32,500 nucleotides of DNA from Prorocentrum cordatum (lineage: Eukaryota; Sar; Dinophyceae; Prorocentrales; Prorocentraceae): NCBI GenBank assembly GCA_963575745.1, contig CAUYUJ010019604.1:217276-249775 (forward strand). The letters run 5' to 3'. Of this stretch, positions 20,691-30,733 are shown piece by piece. The translations under genes were made by a program, and so were the position numbers. The notes under the pieces were generated by a model that saw nothing but the letters and a program-made list of their open reading frames with translations, was not told the DNA's origin and made no database searches. The first letter of the stretch is position 1. Every line of letters starts with the position of its first letter.

Positions 20691-22370
20691 CCGCGGGCGC
20701 TTTGAAATGTGTCGCCCGGTTGCGGTTGCGGTTGCGCCCTCCCGCGGGCGGGTTGAAATGTGTCGCCCGGTTGCGGTTGCGGTTGCGGTTGCGGTTGCGC
20801 CCTCCCGCGGGCGGGGTGAAATGCGTCGCCCGCTTGCGGTTGCGGTTGCGCCCGCGGGCGCTTTGAAATGTGTCGCCCGGTTGCGGTAGCGGTTGCGGTT
20901 GCGCCCTCCCGCGGGCGGGTTGAAATTTGTCGCCCGGTCGCGGTTGCGGTTGCGCACGCGGGCGCTTTGAAATGTGTCGCCCGGTTGCGGTTGCGGTTGC
21001 GGTTGCGCGCTCCCGCGGGCGCTTTGAAATGCGTCGCCCGGTTGCGGTTGCGGTTGCGCGCTCCCGCGGGCGTTTTGAAATTTGTCGCCCAGTTGCGGTT
21101 GCGGTTGCGGTTGCGCGCTCCCGCGGGCGCTTTGAAATGAAATGTGTCGGTTGCGGTTGCGGTTGCGCGCGCCGCGGGCGCTTTGAAATGTGTCGCCCGG
21201 TTGCGGTTGCGGTTGCGGTTGCGCGCTCCCGCGGGCGCTTTGAAATGTGTCGCCCGGTTGCGGTTGCGGTTGCGCGCTCCCGCGGGCGCTTTGAAATGTG
21301 TCGCCCGGTTGCGGTTGCGGTTGCGCGCCCGCGGGCGCTTTGAAATGTGTCGCCTGGTTGCGGTTGCGGTTGCGAGCCCGCGGGCGCTTTGAAATGTGTC
21401 GCCCGGTTTGCGGTTGCGGTTGCGCCCGCGGGCGCCGCGGTTGCGGTTGCGGTTTTGAAATGTGCGTCGCCCAGTTAGCGGTTGCGCGCTGTGTCGTGTT
21501 GCGGGTATGCGTTGCGCTCCCGCGCGGGCTTTTGAAATGTTGCGCTCCCGCGGGCGCTTTGAAATGTGTCGCCCGGTTGCGGTTGCGGTTGCGCGCTCCC
21601 GCGGGCGCTTTGAAATGCGCCGCCCGGTTGCGGTTGCGGTTGCGGTTGCGCCTTCCCGCGGGCGGGGTGAAATGTGTCGCCCGCTTGCGGTTGCGGTTGC
21701 GCCCGCGGGCGCTTTGAAATGTGTCGCCAGGTTGCGGTTGCGGTTGCGGTTGCGCCCTCCCGCGGGCGGGTTGAAATTTGTCGCCCGGTCGCGGTTGCGG
21801 TTGCGCGCCCGCGGGCGCTTTGAAATGTGTCGCCCGGTTGCGGTTGCGGTTGCGGTTGCGCGCTCCCGCGGGCGCTTTGAAATGTGTCGCCCGGGTTGCG
21901 GTTGCGCGCCCGCGGGCGCTTTGAAATGTTCGCCCGGTTGCGGTTGCGGTTGCGCGCTCCCGCGGGCGCTTTGAAATGTGTCGCCCGGTTGCGGTTGCGC
22001 GCCCGCGGGCGCTTTGAAATGTGTCGCCTGGTTGCGGTTGCGGTTGCGCGCTCCCGCGGGCGTTTTGAAATGCGTCGCCCGGTTGCGGTTGCGGTTGCGC
22101 GTTCCCGCGGGCGCTTTGAAATGTGTCGCCCAGTTGGCGGTTGCGGTTGCGCGCCCGCGGGCGCTTTGAAATGCGTCGCCCGGTTGCGGTTGCGGTTGCG
22201 GTTGCGCGCCCGCGGGCGCTTTGAAATGCGTCGCCCGGTTGCGGTTGCGGTTGCGCGCCCGCGGGCGCTTTGAAATGCGTCGCCCGGTTGCGCGGTCCCG
22301 CGGGCGTTTTGACATGTGTCGCCCAGTTGCGGTTGCGGTTGCGCGCCCGCGGGCGCTTTGAAATGCGTCC
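20690..22370 (+). repeat. TTGCGG-variable minisatellite, about 33 units
   Basis: Each unit is CCCGCGGGCGCTTTGAAATG, TGTCGCCCGG and two to four TTGCGG hexamers, so unit length varies from about 40 to 64 bases. I count about 33 TGAAAT boxes. The GCGCCCGCGGGCGC junction is a perfect 14-base palindrome. The 645-aa minus-strand ORF over this block (20636-22573) exists because the reverse complement has no stop in any frame; other frames are open too. It is not annotated as a gene. Confidence 0.9.
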
Positions 22371-23040
22371 GGAACCCTCCCGGGGCCCGAGCGCACCAGT
22401 TTTCCGCGCCGCGTCCGGCCGTGGCGACGAGGAGAGCCACCAGGGGCCAGAGGATCTCGGTCTTCGAGGCTTGAGGCTCGAACCTGGACGTGAACGCCGA
22501 CCCCACCCAGTCGGTTATCGGGCCATAATTCGGTATCGGGGACTCTGGTGGCCGTTCGGCATGACTCCGGCACCCCCGGGGCGCAGTTCGTCGTTCTGGA
22601 TCGATTTCTGACGGTCCTGGGCCCTGAAAATGGCCTCCACAGGCTACGACGCCGGAAACCCGCCTCGGACTTCGAACCTCAGGGGTCGACGAAAATAGCT
22701 GGCGTCATCGGAGACGCGGTCATCTCGTCCACCACAGCGGCGGCAGCCCAACTCCACGGGAGCGCGGCCCTCCCGAGCTCAGCCCACGCGCCGCTTCCGC
22801 GCAGGCGTCTTCGTAGGATTTGAAGCGTCTTCGGCGCTGGGAACGGGAGGGGAGGTTCGAACCTCGAGGATCGAGGTTTGAAGAGTTTTTTGTCGTTTTA
22901 CGCCTCTGGACGCCGCTTTCGGGCCCCGGGATCGTCGAAAATCGATCCAGGGTGAAAAACTGCTTCGGAGGGGGCCCTGGGAAGGGCCCGGGGGCCGATT
23001 TTAATTTGATTTCGGTCATCCTGGGGGGGGGAGGGGGAGG
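22371..23040. repeat. Complex region with a diverged inverted pair
   Basis: CTGGATCGATTTCTGACGGT, followed by CCTGGGCCCTGAAAATGGCC, at about 22595-22637 resembles the reverse complement of about 22915-22955 (GGCCCCGGGATCGTCGAAAA then TCGATCCAG). GGTTCGAACCTC-type boxes accompany both. This looks like two inverted copies of a dispersed repeat. No coding frame is convincing. Confidence 0.45.
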
Positions 23041-23845
23041 ACGACGACGAGGACGAGGGGGGCGAGGAGGACGAGGAGGACGAGGAGGGCGAGGGTTGGA
23101 AATGACGGGGCGCCCCCGTAAGTTGACCCGGTTCGTTCGAATGTGTTTCGCAGATATGATTGGGAATCTCGTTCAAATTAAACTCCGACCCTCCATCCCT
23201 CCAGGCTCCGCCGCAGGCGCCCGGAGAAGAATATTTCCAAATTGCGGCCGTGCCCCCTAATTTGAAGCGTGCCCCTTTGCGTCGCCCGGGGCCCCCCAGG
23301 AATCCCAGGGGCCCAGACGGATTCTGTTGGTTCGTGGAGGATCTTTCGAACCCTCCATCCTGGAGGATTCCTTCATGGGCGCTCTCTTGGGGCCGCTTCC
23401 AATCAGCGGATGGCACCTCCAACGACGCGCATGCGCGCGCGCGTGGCGCGTGTTCACTACTGATGAAGGGCCCCCCCCGACGGGATCTCCCAAGTGCGGC
23501 GGCAACGGGCCCGTCGTGGACAAATGCGCAAAAACGATATGTCGTCGCGCGGGTCATTTTTTAATCGGTCAAATGAGCTGTGCGATGTGCGACTCGCTTC
23601 AAGCACGCGTGGCGCGCAATATTTTTGGCGCGACGGCGACGGTGGGGGGGCCACGCACATGCGCAGCACAAATCACGCAGGTTGGCTAACGGTGCGACAG
23701 CGACCGGCGGGGCCGCAACAGATGGACCTTCCACTTGTTTCCGAAACTCTCCGCGCGGTGCGACGGCGACGGGGGGGGGGGCAGACAGATACCCTGTACA
23801 TAGAATGTTTGAATTCATTTTGTGGAATTACATGTCGACTGTTCT
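23041..23845. other. GAC/GAG tract and complex DNA, no gene recognised
   Basis: A short GACGAGGACGAGG tract occupies 23040-23095. The remainder holds short ORFs on both strands without motifs, and CGGCGACGG(T/G)GGGGG patches that recur near 23633 and 23763. Confidence 0.35.
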
Positions 23846-25275
23846 ATTGTGGACAATGCAAAAACTCTGTCGCGCGCGCGCGTCTGACTTTTGCATTGCC
23901 CACGCTAGACAAGTGGACGCGTCCGTCGGCCTCCTTAAAAAGCCACAGGCATTTTGAATTCAGTTTTTAGAAATACACGTCGACTTTCCATTGTGGACAA
24001 TACAGAACTCTGTCGCGCGCGCGCGCGTCTGAGTTCTGTATTGTCCACGCTAGAAAAATCGGCGCGTCCGTCGGCCTCCTTAGAGAGCCACAGAAATTGT
24101 GAATTCATTTTTTTGGAATTACATGTCGATTATGCTAATGTGGACAATACAGAACTCTGTCGCGCGCGCGCGCGCGTCTGAGTTCTGCATTGTCCACACT
24201 AGAACAGTCGACGCGTCCGTCGGCCTCCTTAAAGAGCCACAGAAACTTTGAATTCAGTTTTTGGGATCACATGCCGATTTTTCGATTGTGGACAATACAG
24301 AACTCTGTCGCGCGCGCTCGCGTGTGAGTTCTGTATTGTCCACACTGGAAAAATCGACGCGTCCGCCGGCCTCCTTGAAGAGCCACAGAAATTTTAAATT
24401 CTGTTTATGGCATTACATGTCACCTAGTCTATTGTGGACAGTACAGAACTCTCAAGCGCGCGTCTGAGTTTTGTATTGTCCACACTAGAAAAGTCTACGC
24501 GTCCGTCCGCCTCACTTAGAGAACCACAGAAATTTTGACATTCGAGCGTTAGGAAATACATGTCGACTGTGCTAATGTGGACGATTCAGAAGTCTGTCGC
24601 GCGCGCGGGTCTGAGTTCTGTACTGTCCACAATAGAAAAGTCGACGCGTCCGTCGGCCTCCTGGAAGAGCCACAGAAAATTTGAATTCAGTTCTTGGAAT
24701 TACATGTCGACCATGCTAATGGGGACAATACAAGAACTCTGTCGCGCGCGCGTCGGAGTTCTGCATTGTCCACACTAGAAAAGTCGATGCGTCCGCCGGC
24801 CTCCTCAAAGAGCCACAGAAATTTTGAATTCAGTTTTTGGAGATACATGTCACCTGGTCTTTTGTGGACAATAAAGAACTCTGTCGCGCGCGCGCGCGTC
24901 TGAGTTCTGTATTGTCCACAATAGAAAAGTCGACGCGTCCGTCGGCGTCCTTAAATGGCCACGGAAATTTTAAATTTTGTTTTTGGAATTACATGTCGAC
25001 TGTGCTATTGTGGAGAATACAGAACTCTGTCGCGCGCGCGCGTCTGAGTTATACGCACTAGAAAAGTCGACGCGCCCGCCGGCCTCCTCAAAGAGCCACA
25101 GAAATTTTGAATTTAGTTTTTGGAATTACATGGAGATTTTTATATTCTGGACAACAAAGGACTCTGTCGCGCGCGCGCGCGTCTGAGTTCTGCATTGTCC
25201 ACGCTCGAAATGTGGACGCGTCCGTCGGCCTCCTTAAAGAGCCACAGAAATTTTGAATTCAGTTTTTCCCCACAT
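23845..25275 (+). repeat. 144-bp satellite, ten units, hairpin in each
   Basis: Units start at 23850, 23994, 24141, 24289, 24435, 24578, 24720, 24865, 25011 and 25148 (spacing 137-148). Each has a left arm like GTGGACAATACAGAACTC, a CG-alternating loop of about 20 bases, and the complementary right arm. A tail with GTCGACGCGTCCGTCGGCCT, CCACAGAAATTTTGAATT and TACATGTCGAC follows. The stem is an exact 18-bp match in the second unit (23993-24010 with 24031-24048). The ninth unit has lost most of its right arm. Short ORFs through it are repeat translations. Confidence 0.95.
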
Positions 25276-25370
25276 CCAAAGTGGGGTTCTTGTTTTCTCT
25301 GCACACCCCGCGCAGGAACACTCACCCCACCCCCTCTCCTCTTCTGCCTCATCATGCGGATGAGAATTCC

Positions 25371-26944
25371 GTCGTCACTTTTGGGCTCCTGGGGCGTGAA
25401 TTTGGAGGAAGTATCAGGCGGGAGCGTCGTCTGTGAGTGAATTGCGAGGAAGTCTCAGGCGGGAGCCCCCTCCCTATGGGTCCCGCACTTCATGTTGGTA
25501 ATCCGAGGCGGGTCATCGGAACCTTGTAACTGTCGTCACTTTTGGGCTCCTGGGGCGTGAATTTGGAGGAAGTATCAAGCGGGAGCGTCGTCTGTGAGTG
25601 AATTGCGAGGAAGTCTCAGGCGGGAGCCCCCTCCCTATGGGGCCCGCACTTCATGTTGGTAATCCGAGGCGGGTCATCGGAACCTGTAACTGTCGTCACT
25701 TTTGGGCTCCTGGGGCGTGAATATGGAGGAAGTATCAAGCGGGAGCGTCGTCTGTGAGTGAATTGCGAGGAAGTCTCAGGCGGGAGCCCCTCCCTATGGG
25801 GCCCGCACTTCATGTTGGTAATCCGAGGCGGGTCATCGGAACCCTGTAACTGTCGTCACTTTTGGGCTCCTGGGGGGTGAATATGGGGGAAGTATCAAGC
25901 GGGAGCGTCGTCTGTGAGTGAATTGCGAGGAAGTCTCAGGCGGGGGCCTCTCTCTATGGGGCCCACACTTCATGTTGGTAATCCGAGGCGGGTCATCGGA
26001 ACCCTGTAACTGTCGTCACTTTTGGGCTCCTGGGGCGTGAATTTGGAGGAAGTATCAAGCGGGAGCGTCGTCTGTGAGTGAATTGCGAGGAAGTCTCAGG
26101 CGGGAGCCCCCTCCCTATGGGGCCCGCACTTCATGTTGGTAATCCGAGGCGGGTCATCGGAACCCTGTAACTGTCGTCACTTTTGGGCTCCTGGGGCGTG
26201 AATATGGAGGAAGTATCAAGCGGGAGCGTCGTCTGTGAGTGAATTGCGAGGAAGTCTCAGGCGGGAGCCTCTCCCTATGGGGCCCGCACTTCATGTTGGT
26301 AATCCGAGGCGGGTCATCGGGATCCTGTAACTGTCGTCACTTTTGGGCTCCTGGGGCGTGAATTGGAGGAAGTATCAAGCGGGAGCGTCGTCTGTGAGTG
26401 AATTGCGAGGAAGTCTCAGGCGGGAGCCCCCTCCCTATGGGGCCCGCACTTCATGTTGGTAATCCGAGGCGGGTCATCGGAACCCTGTAACTGGTCACTT
26501 TTGGGCTCCTGGGGCGTGAATATGGAGAAGTATCAGCGGGAGCGCCGTCTGTGAGTGAATTGCGAGGAAGTCTCAGGCGGGAGCTATGGGGCCCGCACTT
26601 CACGTTGGTAATCCGAGGCGGGTCATCGGAACCCTGTAACAGTTGTCACTTTTGGGCTCCTGGGGCGTGAATATGGAAGAAGTATTCAGCGGGAGCGCCG
26701 TCTGTGAGTGAATTGCGAGGAAGTTTAGGCGGGAGCCTCTCCCTATGGGGCCCGCACTCCATGTTGGTAATCCGAGGCGGGTCATCGGAACCCTGTAACT
26801 GTCGTCACTTTTGGGCTCCTGGGGCGTGAATATGGAAGAAGTATTCAGCGGGAGCGCCGTCTGTGAGTGAATTGCGAGGAAGTCTCAGGCGGGAGCCTCT
26901 CCCTATGGGGCCCGCACTTCATGTTGGTAATCCGAGGCGGGTCA
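25371..26944 (+). repeat. 160-bp satellite, about ten units
   Basis: Units start at 25371, 25532, 25692, 25852, 26012, 26173, 26333, 26493, 26642 and 26801. They are very similar, beginning GTCGTCACTTTTGGGCTCCT and ending GGCGGGTCATCGGAACC. Inside each unit GAATT(T/G)(G/C)GAGGAAGT, TCA and GCGGGAGC appear twice, 41 bases apart, revealing a shorter ancestral period. Small indels distinguish the eighth and ninth units. No gene is present. Confidence 0.95.
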
Positions 26945-27300
26945 CGTGGCCGTCAGTAGAGGTAAATATCAGCCGGTGCGCCGGCGACTGCTCGTGGCCG
27001 TCAGTGGAGAATTGCCGCGGTTCCAAGAGATCTTTCCCACGACCTGGGCACTCTTTCGGGACTCTCTCTCCTCCTCTTGTGTAGCCTCCTTCCTCCGAAT
27101 TGCATAACCTCTGGTGCGCCAGCGACTGCCCGTGGCCGTCAGTAGAGGTAAATATCAGCCGGTGCGCCAGCGACTGCCCGTGGCCGTCAGTGGAGAATTG
27201 CCGCGGTTCCAAGAGATCTTTCCCACGACCTGGGCACTCTTTCGGGACTCTCTCTCCTCCTCCTGTGTAGCCTCCTTCCTCCGAATTGCATCTCTGTTAC
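26945..27300 (+). repeat. 186-bp tandem duplication
   Basis: CGTGGCCGTCAGTAGAGGTA starts copies at 26945 and 27131. Both run through AAGAGATCTTTCCCACGACC and TAGCCTCCTTCCTCCGAATT and are nearly identical. The left edge abuts the last 160-bp satellite unit inside its GGGTCA box. Confidence 0.9.
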
Positions 27301-27423
27301 AGCCAGAATTTCAGGCACGATGTCTGCATCGTGCTGCTGCAAGGATGCTGATCACTCCTCTGTGCTCCACAGAATGGCAGGCGAAGACGACTGACAAAAT
27401 GGGCAGAATGGCAGAATGGCAGA

Positions 27424-27900
27424 TCTGGGAGCGAGCACCTGCAAGGGTTCTCTTTGCCAGGCGGGAGCGAGCACCTGCAAGGGTTCTCGTTGCCGTTTGC
27501 CGCTGGGAGCGAGCACCTGCAAGGGTTCTCGTTGCCAGGCGGGAGCGAGCACCTGCAAGGGTTCTCGTTGCCGTTTGCCGATCTATCTGGGAGCGAGCAC
27601 CTGCAAGGGTTCTCGTTGCCAGGCGGGAGCGAGCACCTGCAAGGGTTCTCGTTGCCGTTTGCCGATCTATCTGGGAGCGAGCACCTGCAAGGGTTCTCGT
27701 TGCCCGGGAGCGAGCACCTGCAAGGGTTCTCGTTGCCGTTTGCCGATCTGGGAGCGAGCACCTGCAAGGGTTCTCGTTGCCAGGCGGGAGCGAGCACCTG
27801 CAAGGGTTCTCGTTGCCGCTTGCGTTTGGCCGGAGTAGCACCTGCAAGGGTTCTATTTCCGGCCGCGGGAGCGAGCACCTGCAAGGGTTCTCGTTGCCGC
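27424..27900 (+). repeat. GAGCACCTGCAAGGGTTCT tandem array, twelve units
   Basis: Twelve copies of GAGCACCTGCAAGGGTTCT (one with AGTAGC at its start) alternate between two linkers, GTTGCCAGGCGG and GTTGCCGTTTGCCGATCT. Spacing therefore alternates at about 33-48 bases. Repeat peptides appear in all plus frames, so no gene is inferred. Confidence 0.9.
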
Positions 27901-28500
27901 CTGGATTACGACGACGACGACGACGGCGACGGCGGCAGCGGCGGCGAAAAACGACGGCGACGACGACAACAACGACGTACTCTGTTGATTCGTATCGTTT
28001 TCACCACCTCTCTAACACCGATGTTGCAATGGACTAAGGGGTCACTAACGCAATTTTTTTTTTTGGGCGTCGGGGGTTCTCATAGCCGCTTGGATTACGA
28101 CGACGACGGCGACGACGATGGCGACGGCGGCAGCGGCGGCGAAAAACGACGGTGACGACGACGACAACAACGACGTACTCTGTTGATTCGTATCGTTTTC
28201 ACCACCTTTCTAACACCGATGTTGCAATGGACTAAGGGGTCACTAACGCAATTTTTTTTTGGGGCATCGGGGGTTCTCGTTGCCGCTTGGATTACGACGA
28301 CGACGACGATGGCGACGGCGGCAGCGGCGGCGAAAAACGACGGCGACGACGACGACAACAACGACGTACTCTGTTGATTCGTAAAGTTTTCACCACCTTT
28401 CTAACACCGATGTTGCAATGGACTAAGGGGTCACTAACGCATTTTTTGGGGGGGGCGTCGGGGGTTCTCGTTGCCGCTTGGATTACGACGACGACGACGA
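27901..28500 (+). repeat. ~190-bp tandem repeat, three units and part of a fourth
   Basis: TGGATTACGACGACGAC starts units near 27902, 28091, 28288 and 28479 (spacing about 190-197). Each has a CGA/CGG microsatellite, GTACTCTGTTGATTCGTA, GATGTTGCAATGGACTAAGG and a T-run whose length differs between units. The fourth unit turns into a GGA tract. GTTCTCGTTGCCGC before each unit links this array to the preceding one. Confidence 0.9.
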
Positions 28501-28509
28501 CAACGACGA

Positions 28510-28526
28510 CGACGAGGGGCGGGGGA

Positions 28527-28557
<31 letters not shown>

Positions 28558-28737
28558 GAGGAGGGGAGGAGGAGGAGAGAGGGGGGAGGAGGCGGAGGAG
28601 GATGGAGGAGGAGGAGGAGGAGGAGGAGGAGGAGGAGGAGGAGGAGGAGGACGAGGACGAGGACGAGGACAAGGAGGGAGGAGGAGGATGAGAAGGGAGG
28701 AGGAGGAGGACGAGGAGGAGGAGGAGGAGGGAGGATC
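28510..28737 (+). repeat. (GGA)n purine tract
   Basis: About 230 bases of GGA/GAG repeats with a GGACGAGGACGAGG patch, ending at CGGATCGGATCGG. Glu/Arg/Gly ORFs are its translations. Confidence 0.9.
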
Positions 28738-28910
28738 GGATCGGATCGGCTACCCTCGAAGGTCCAGCGTCTAGCTGAAACAGCCGGGGGGGTGCGACAC
28801 TTATGAGTGCGACAGCCCAGAACGCCTGCATAAGCAGGCTCATCCCACACCTCGAGCATGAATCGAGACATGGGGGGTATGGAAATGAAGAGGGGGACGA
28901 GAACCCCCAG

Positions 28911-29065
28911 TAGACAGATTGAACCTCCTTCCCCCATCATCCCTCTTCCCCCCCCCGTCCTCCAGGGATGAGGTAAACATGGAAAGGTAGACAGATTGAA
29001 CCTCCTTCCCCCATCATCCCTCTTCCCCCCCCCGTCCTCCAGGGATGAGGTAAACATGGAAAGGT
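28911..29065 (+). repeat. 77-bp tandem duplication
   Basis: TAGACAGATTGAACCTCC begins copies at 28911 and 28988. Both end GGTAAACATGGAAAGGT. A partial third version of the CCCCCGTCCTCCA segment is near 29138-29155. Confidence 0.95.
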
Positions 29066-29219
29066 GGAGCCAAGCTGACTGCTCCACGAATGCTGTGCTG
29101 CTCCCAGCCGTCCCCCCGACCCCTCTTCATCCCTCATTCCCCCCCCGTCCTCCATGTAGAAGCCGTCCCCGCGCTGCCCACGAGCGGCCGGATTCGACGG
29201 CGGCGGGCGCGGGGGGAGC

Positions 29220-29375
29220 GCTGGGAGAGGATGAGGAGGGAGGAGGAGGGAGGAGGAGGAGGGGGGAGGGAGGGAGGAGGGAGGAGGAGGGAGGAGGATG
29301 AGGAGGGAGGAGGAGGGAGGAGGATGAGGAGGGAGGAGGAGGGGGAGGAGGAGGGTGAGGAGGATGGGGAGGGAA
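29220..29375 (+). repeat. GGA/GAGGGA purine tract
   Basis: An imperfect GAGGAGGGAGGAGG array with GGATGAGGAGG interruptions. A similar tract at 29562-29668 follows after about 190 bases of ordinary sequence. Confidence 0.9.
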
Positions 29376-29561
29376 GATGGGGGCGGACTTCTGGGGAGGG
29401 CGAACGGTGGGGCTTCTGGGTGGTGCAGTGGGGGCTCTTTGCCAAGAGATGCACCCTGTTTCCCTCCAGGGTGCCCCGGGTTCCTTGGGTTCCAGTGGCT
29501 TCCCATGCCAATAATCAATGCTGTGCTGTGCCTCCCTCAAGTTTTGGGCCCCCTTACTTGG

Positions 29562-29668
29562 GAGGAGGGGGAGGAGGAGGAGGGAGGAGGAGGAGGAGGA
29601 GAGGGGGAGGAGGAGGAGGAGGGAGGAGGACGAGGAGGGAGGAGGAGGAGGAGGGAGGAGGAGGATGA
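29562..29668 (+). repeat. GGA purine tract
   Basis: A near-continuous GGAGGAGGA run ending at GATGAGTAAGTAAC. It is the companion of the tract at 29220-29375. Confidence 0.9.
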
Positions 29669-29749
29669 GTAAGTAACACTTGAGGGAGGCACGCCCTAAA
29701 ATCAATGGACACCCTGGGGGTTCAGGGTTGGGCCTCTCGTAACTCTGAC

Positions 29750-30070
29750 CTCGGAGAGCAACTCGGGGCCAACTCAGTGGGGAGATATCCTCGCAACTCT
29801 GACCTCGGAGATGCCCTGCCCCATGGTAGTCAGGCCACTTTCGCCTGAGACATCCTCGCAACTCTAGCTTCCGAGATGCCCTCAGCGAGGTGGTCAGGCT
29901 GCTTTCGCCTGAGATATCCTCGCAACTGTAGCTTCCGAGATGCCCTCAGCTTAGGTGGTCAGGCCGCTTTCACCTGAGACATCCTCGCAACTCTGACTTC
30001 GGAGATGCCCTGCCCCATGTCAGCTGAGGTGGTCAGGCCGCGTTCGCTTGAGACATCCTCGCAACTCTGG
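29750..30070 (-). repeat. Second locus of the ~60-bp repeat, five units
   Basis: Five units carry GAGA(C/T)ATCCTCGCAACT, then GAGATGCCCT and GGTGGTCAGGC, spaced about 63-75 bases. They belong to the family at 4130-4900 and carry the same core on the minus strand (for example 29842-29863). Confidence 0.85.
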
Positions 30071-30089
30071 CCTCGGCTGCGAAGCGCCT

Positions 30090-30612
30090 CGAGGTCCCAA
30101 GATCGCCCTTGGGGCCTCCTCCTGAGGTTCTTTTGGGTCTCTTGGGGCCTCCTCCTGATCTCCTTTTCCTGATCGCCTCCTCCTCCTCCTCCTCCTGATC
30201 TCCTTTTTCTCCTGATCTCTTCCTCCTCATCCTCCTGATTTTCTCATCCTCCTCATCTCCTCCACCGCGTCCTCCTGGTCTGCTCCTCTTCCTGACCCCC
30301 CCCCTCCTGATCTCCTCCTCCTCCTGATCTCCTCCTCCTGATCTCCTCCTCATCCTCCTGATCTCTTTCTCCTGATCGCCTCATCCTCCTGATCGCCTCA
30401 TCCTCCTGATCCCCTCTTCCTCCTCGTCCTCCTGATCCCCCCCTCCTCCTCTTCCTCCTCGTCCTCCTCGTTTGCGCCTCTTCCTGACCTCCCCCTCCTA
30501 ATACCCTTCACCTCTTGATCTCCTCTTCCTCCTCTGTCTGATCTCCTCCTCCTCTTGATCTCCTCCCCCTCTTCCTGATCTCCTCCTCCTCCTCCTGATC
30601 CCCTCCTCTCCT
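30090..30612 (+). repeat. CTCCTCCTGAT pyrimidine-rich tract
   Basis: TCCTGATC and CTCCTC units alternate irregularly for about 500 bases, ending immediately before the spliced-leader-like segment. A pyrimidine tract upstream of an AG is what spliceosomal and trans-splicing acceptors use, but this one is much longer than needed. It may be a microsatellite that happens to lie there. Confidence 0.85.
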
Positions 30613-30616
30613 CCTC

Positions 30617-30638
30617 ACCGTTGCCATCTGGGCTCAAG
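30617..30638 (+). promoter_or_regulatory. Dinoflagellate spliced-leader relic (putative)
   Basis: The 22 bases from A30617 to G30638 match the conserved dinoflagellate SL exon (recalled from published work) at 19 of 22 positions, including the terminal GGCTCAAG and a permitted first base. Mismatches are at exon positions 6, 12 and 14. The next bases are CC, not the GT donor of an SL RNA gene, so this is not an SL locus. Genomic SL relics next to coding regions are known in dinoflagellates and are explained by reintegration of trans-spliced mRNA. The closing AG could also serve as the trans-splice acceptor today. Confidence 0.65.
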
Positions 30639-30733
30639 CCGTTTGCGGCGCCGAGCCGGCTCCCGCGCGGCGCAGCCCGCCAGGCGCCCGCGGCTGCGGC
30701 GCCGAGCTGGCGTCCCCCAGGGCTTCGGCCGCC
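30639..30733 (+). other. Probable 5' leader of the Lys/Gly-repeat gene
   Basis: These 95 bases between the SL-like segment and the ATG are GC-rich and contain an internal imperfect duplication (GCGGCGCCGAG in two places). Upstream-frame ORFs enter it, so the start at 30734 is chosen on its Kozak context and position rather than on frame closure. Confidence 0.5.

Noticed and set aside
20636-22573. 645-aa minus-strand ORF
   Set aside because: It is the translation of a minisatellite whose reverse complement has no stops in any frame. Parallel frames are equally open, and the N-terminal non-repeat part has no motif.
23845-26944. CRISPR array
   Set aside because: Repeats are 144 and 160 bases without unique spacers, there are no cas genes, and the context is eukaryotic.
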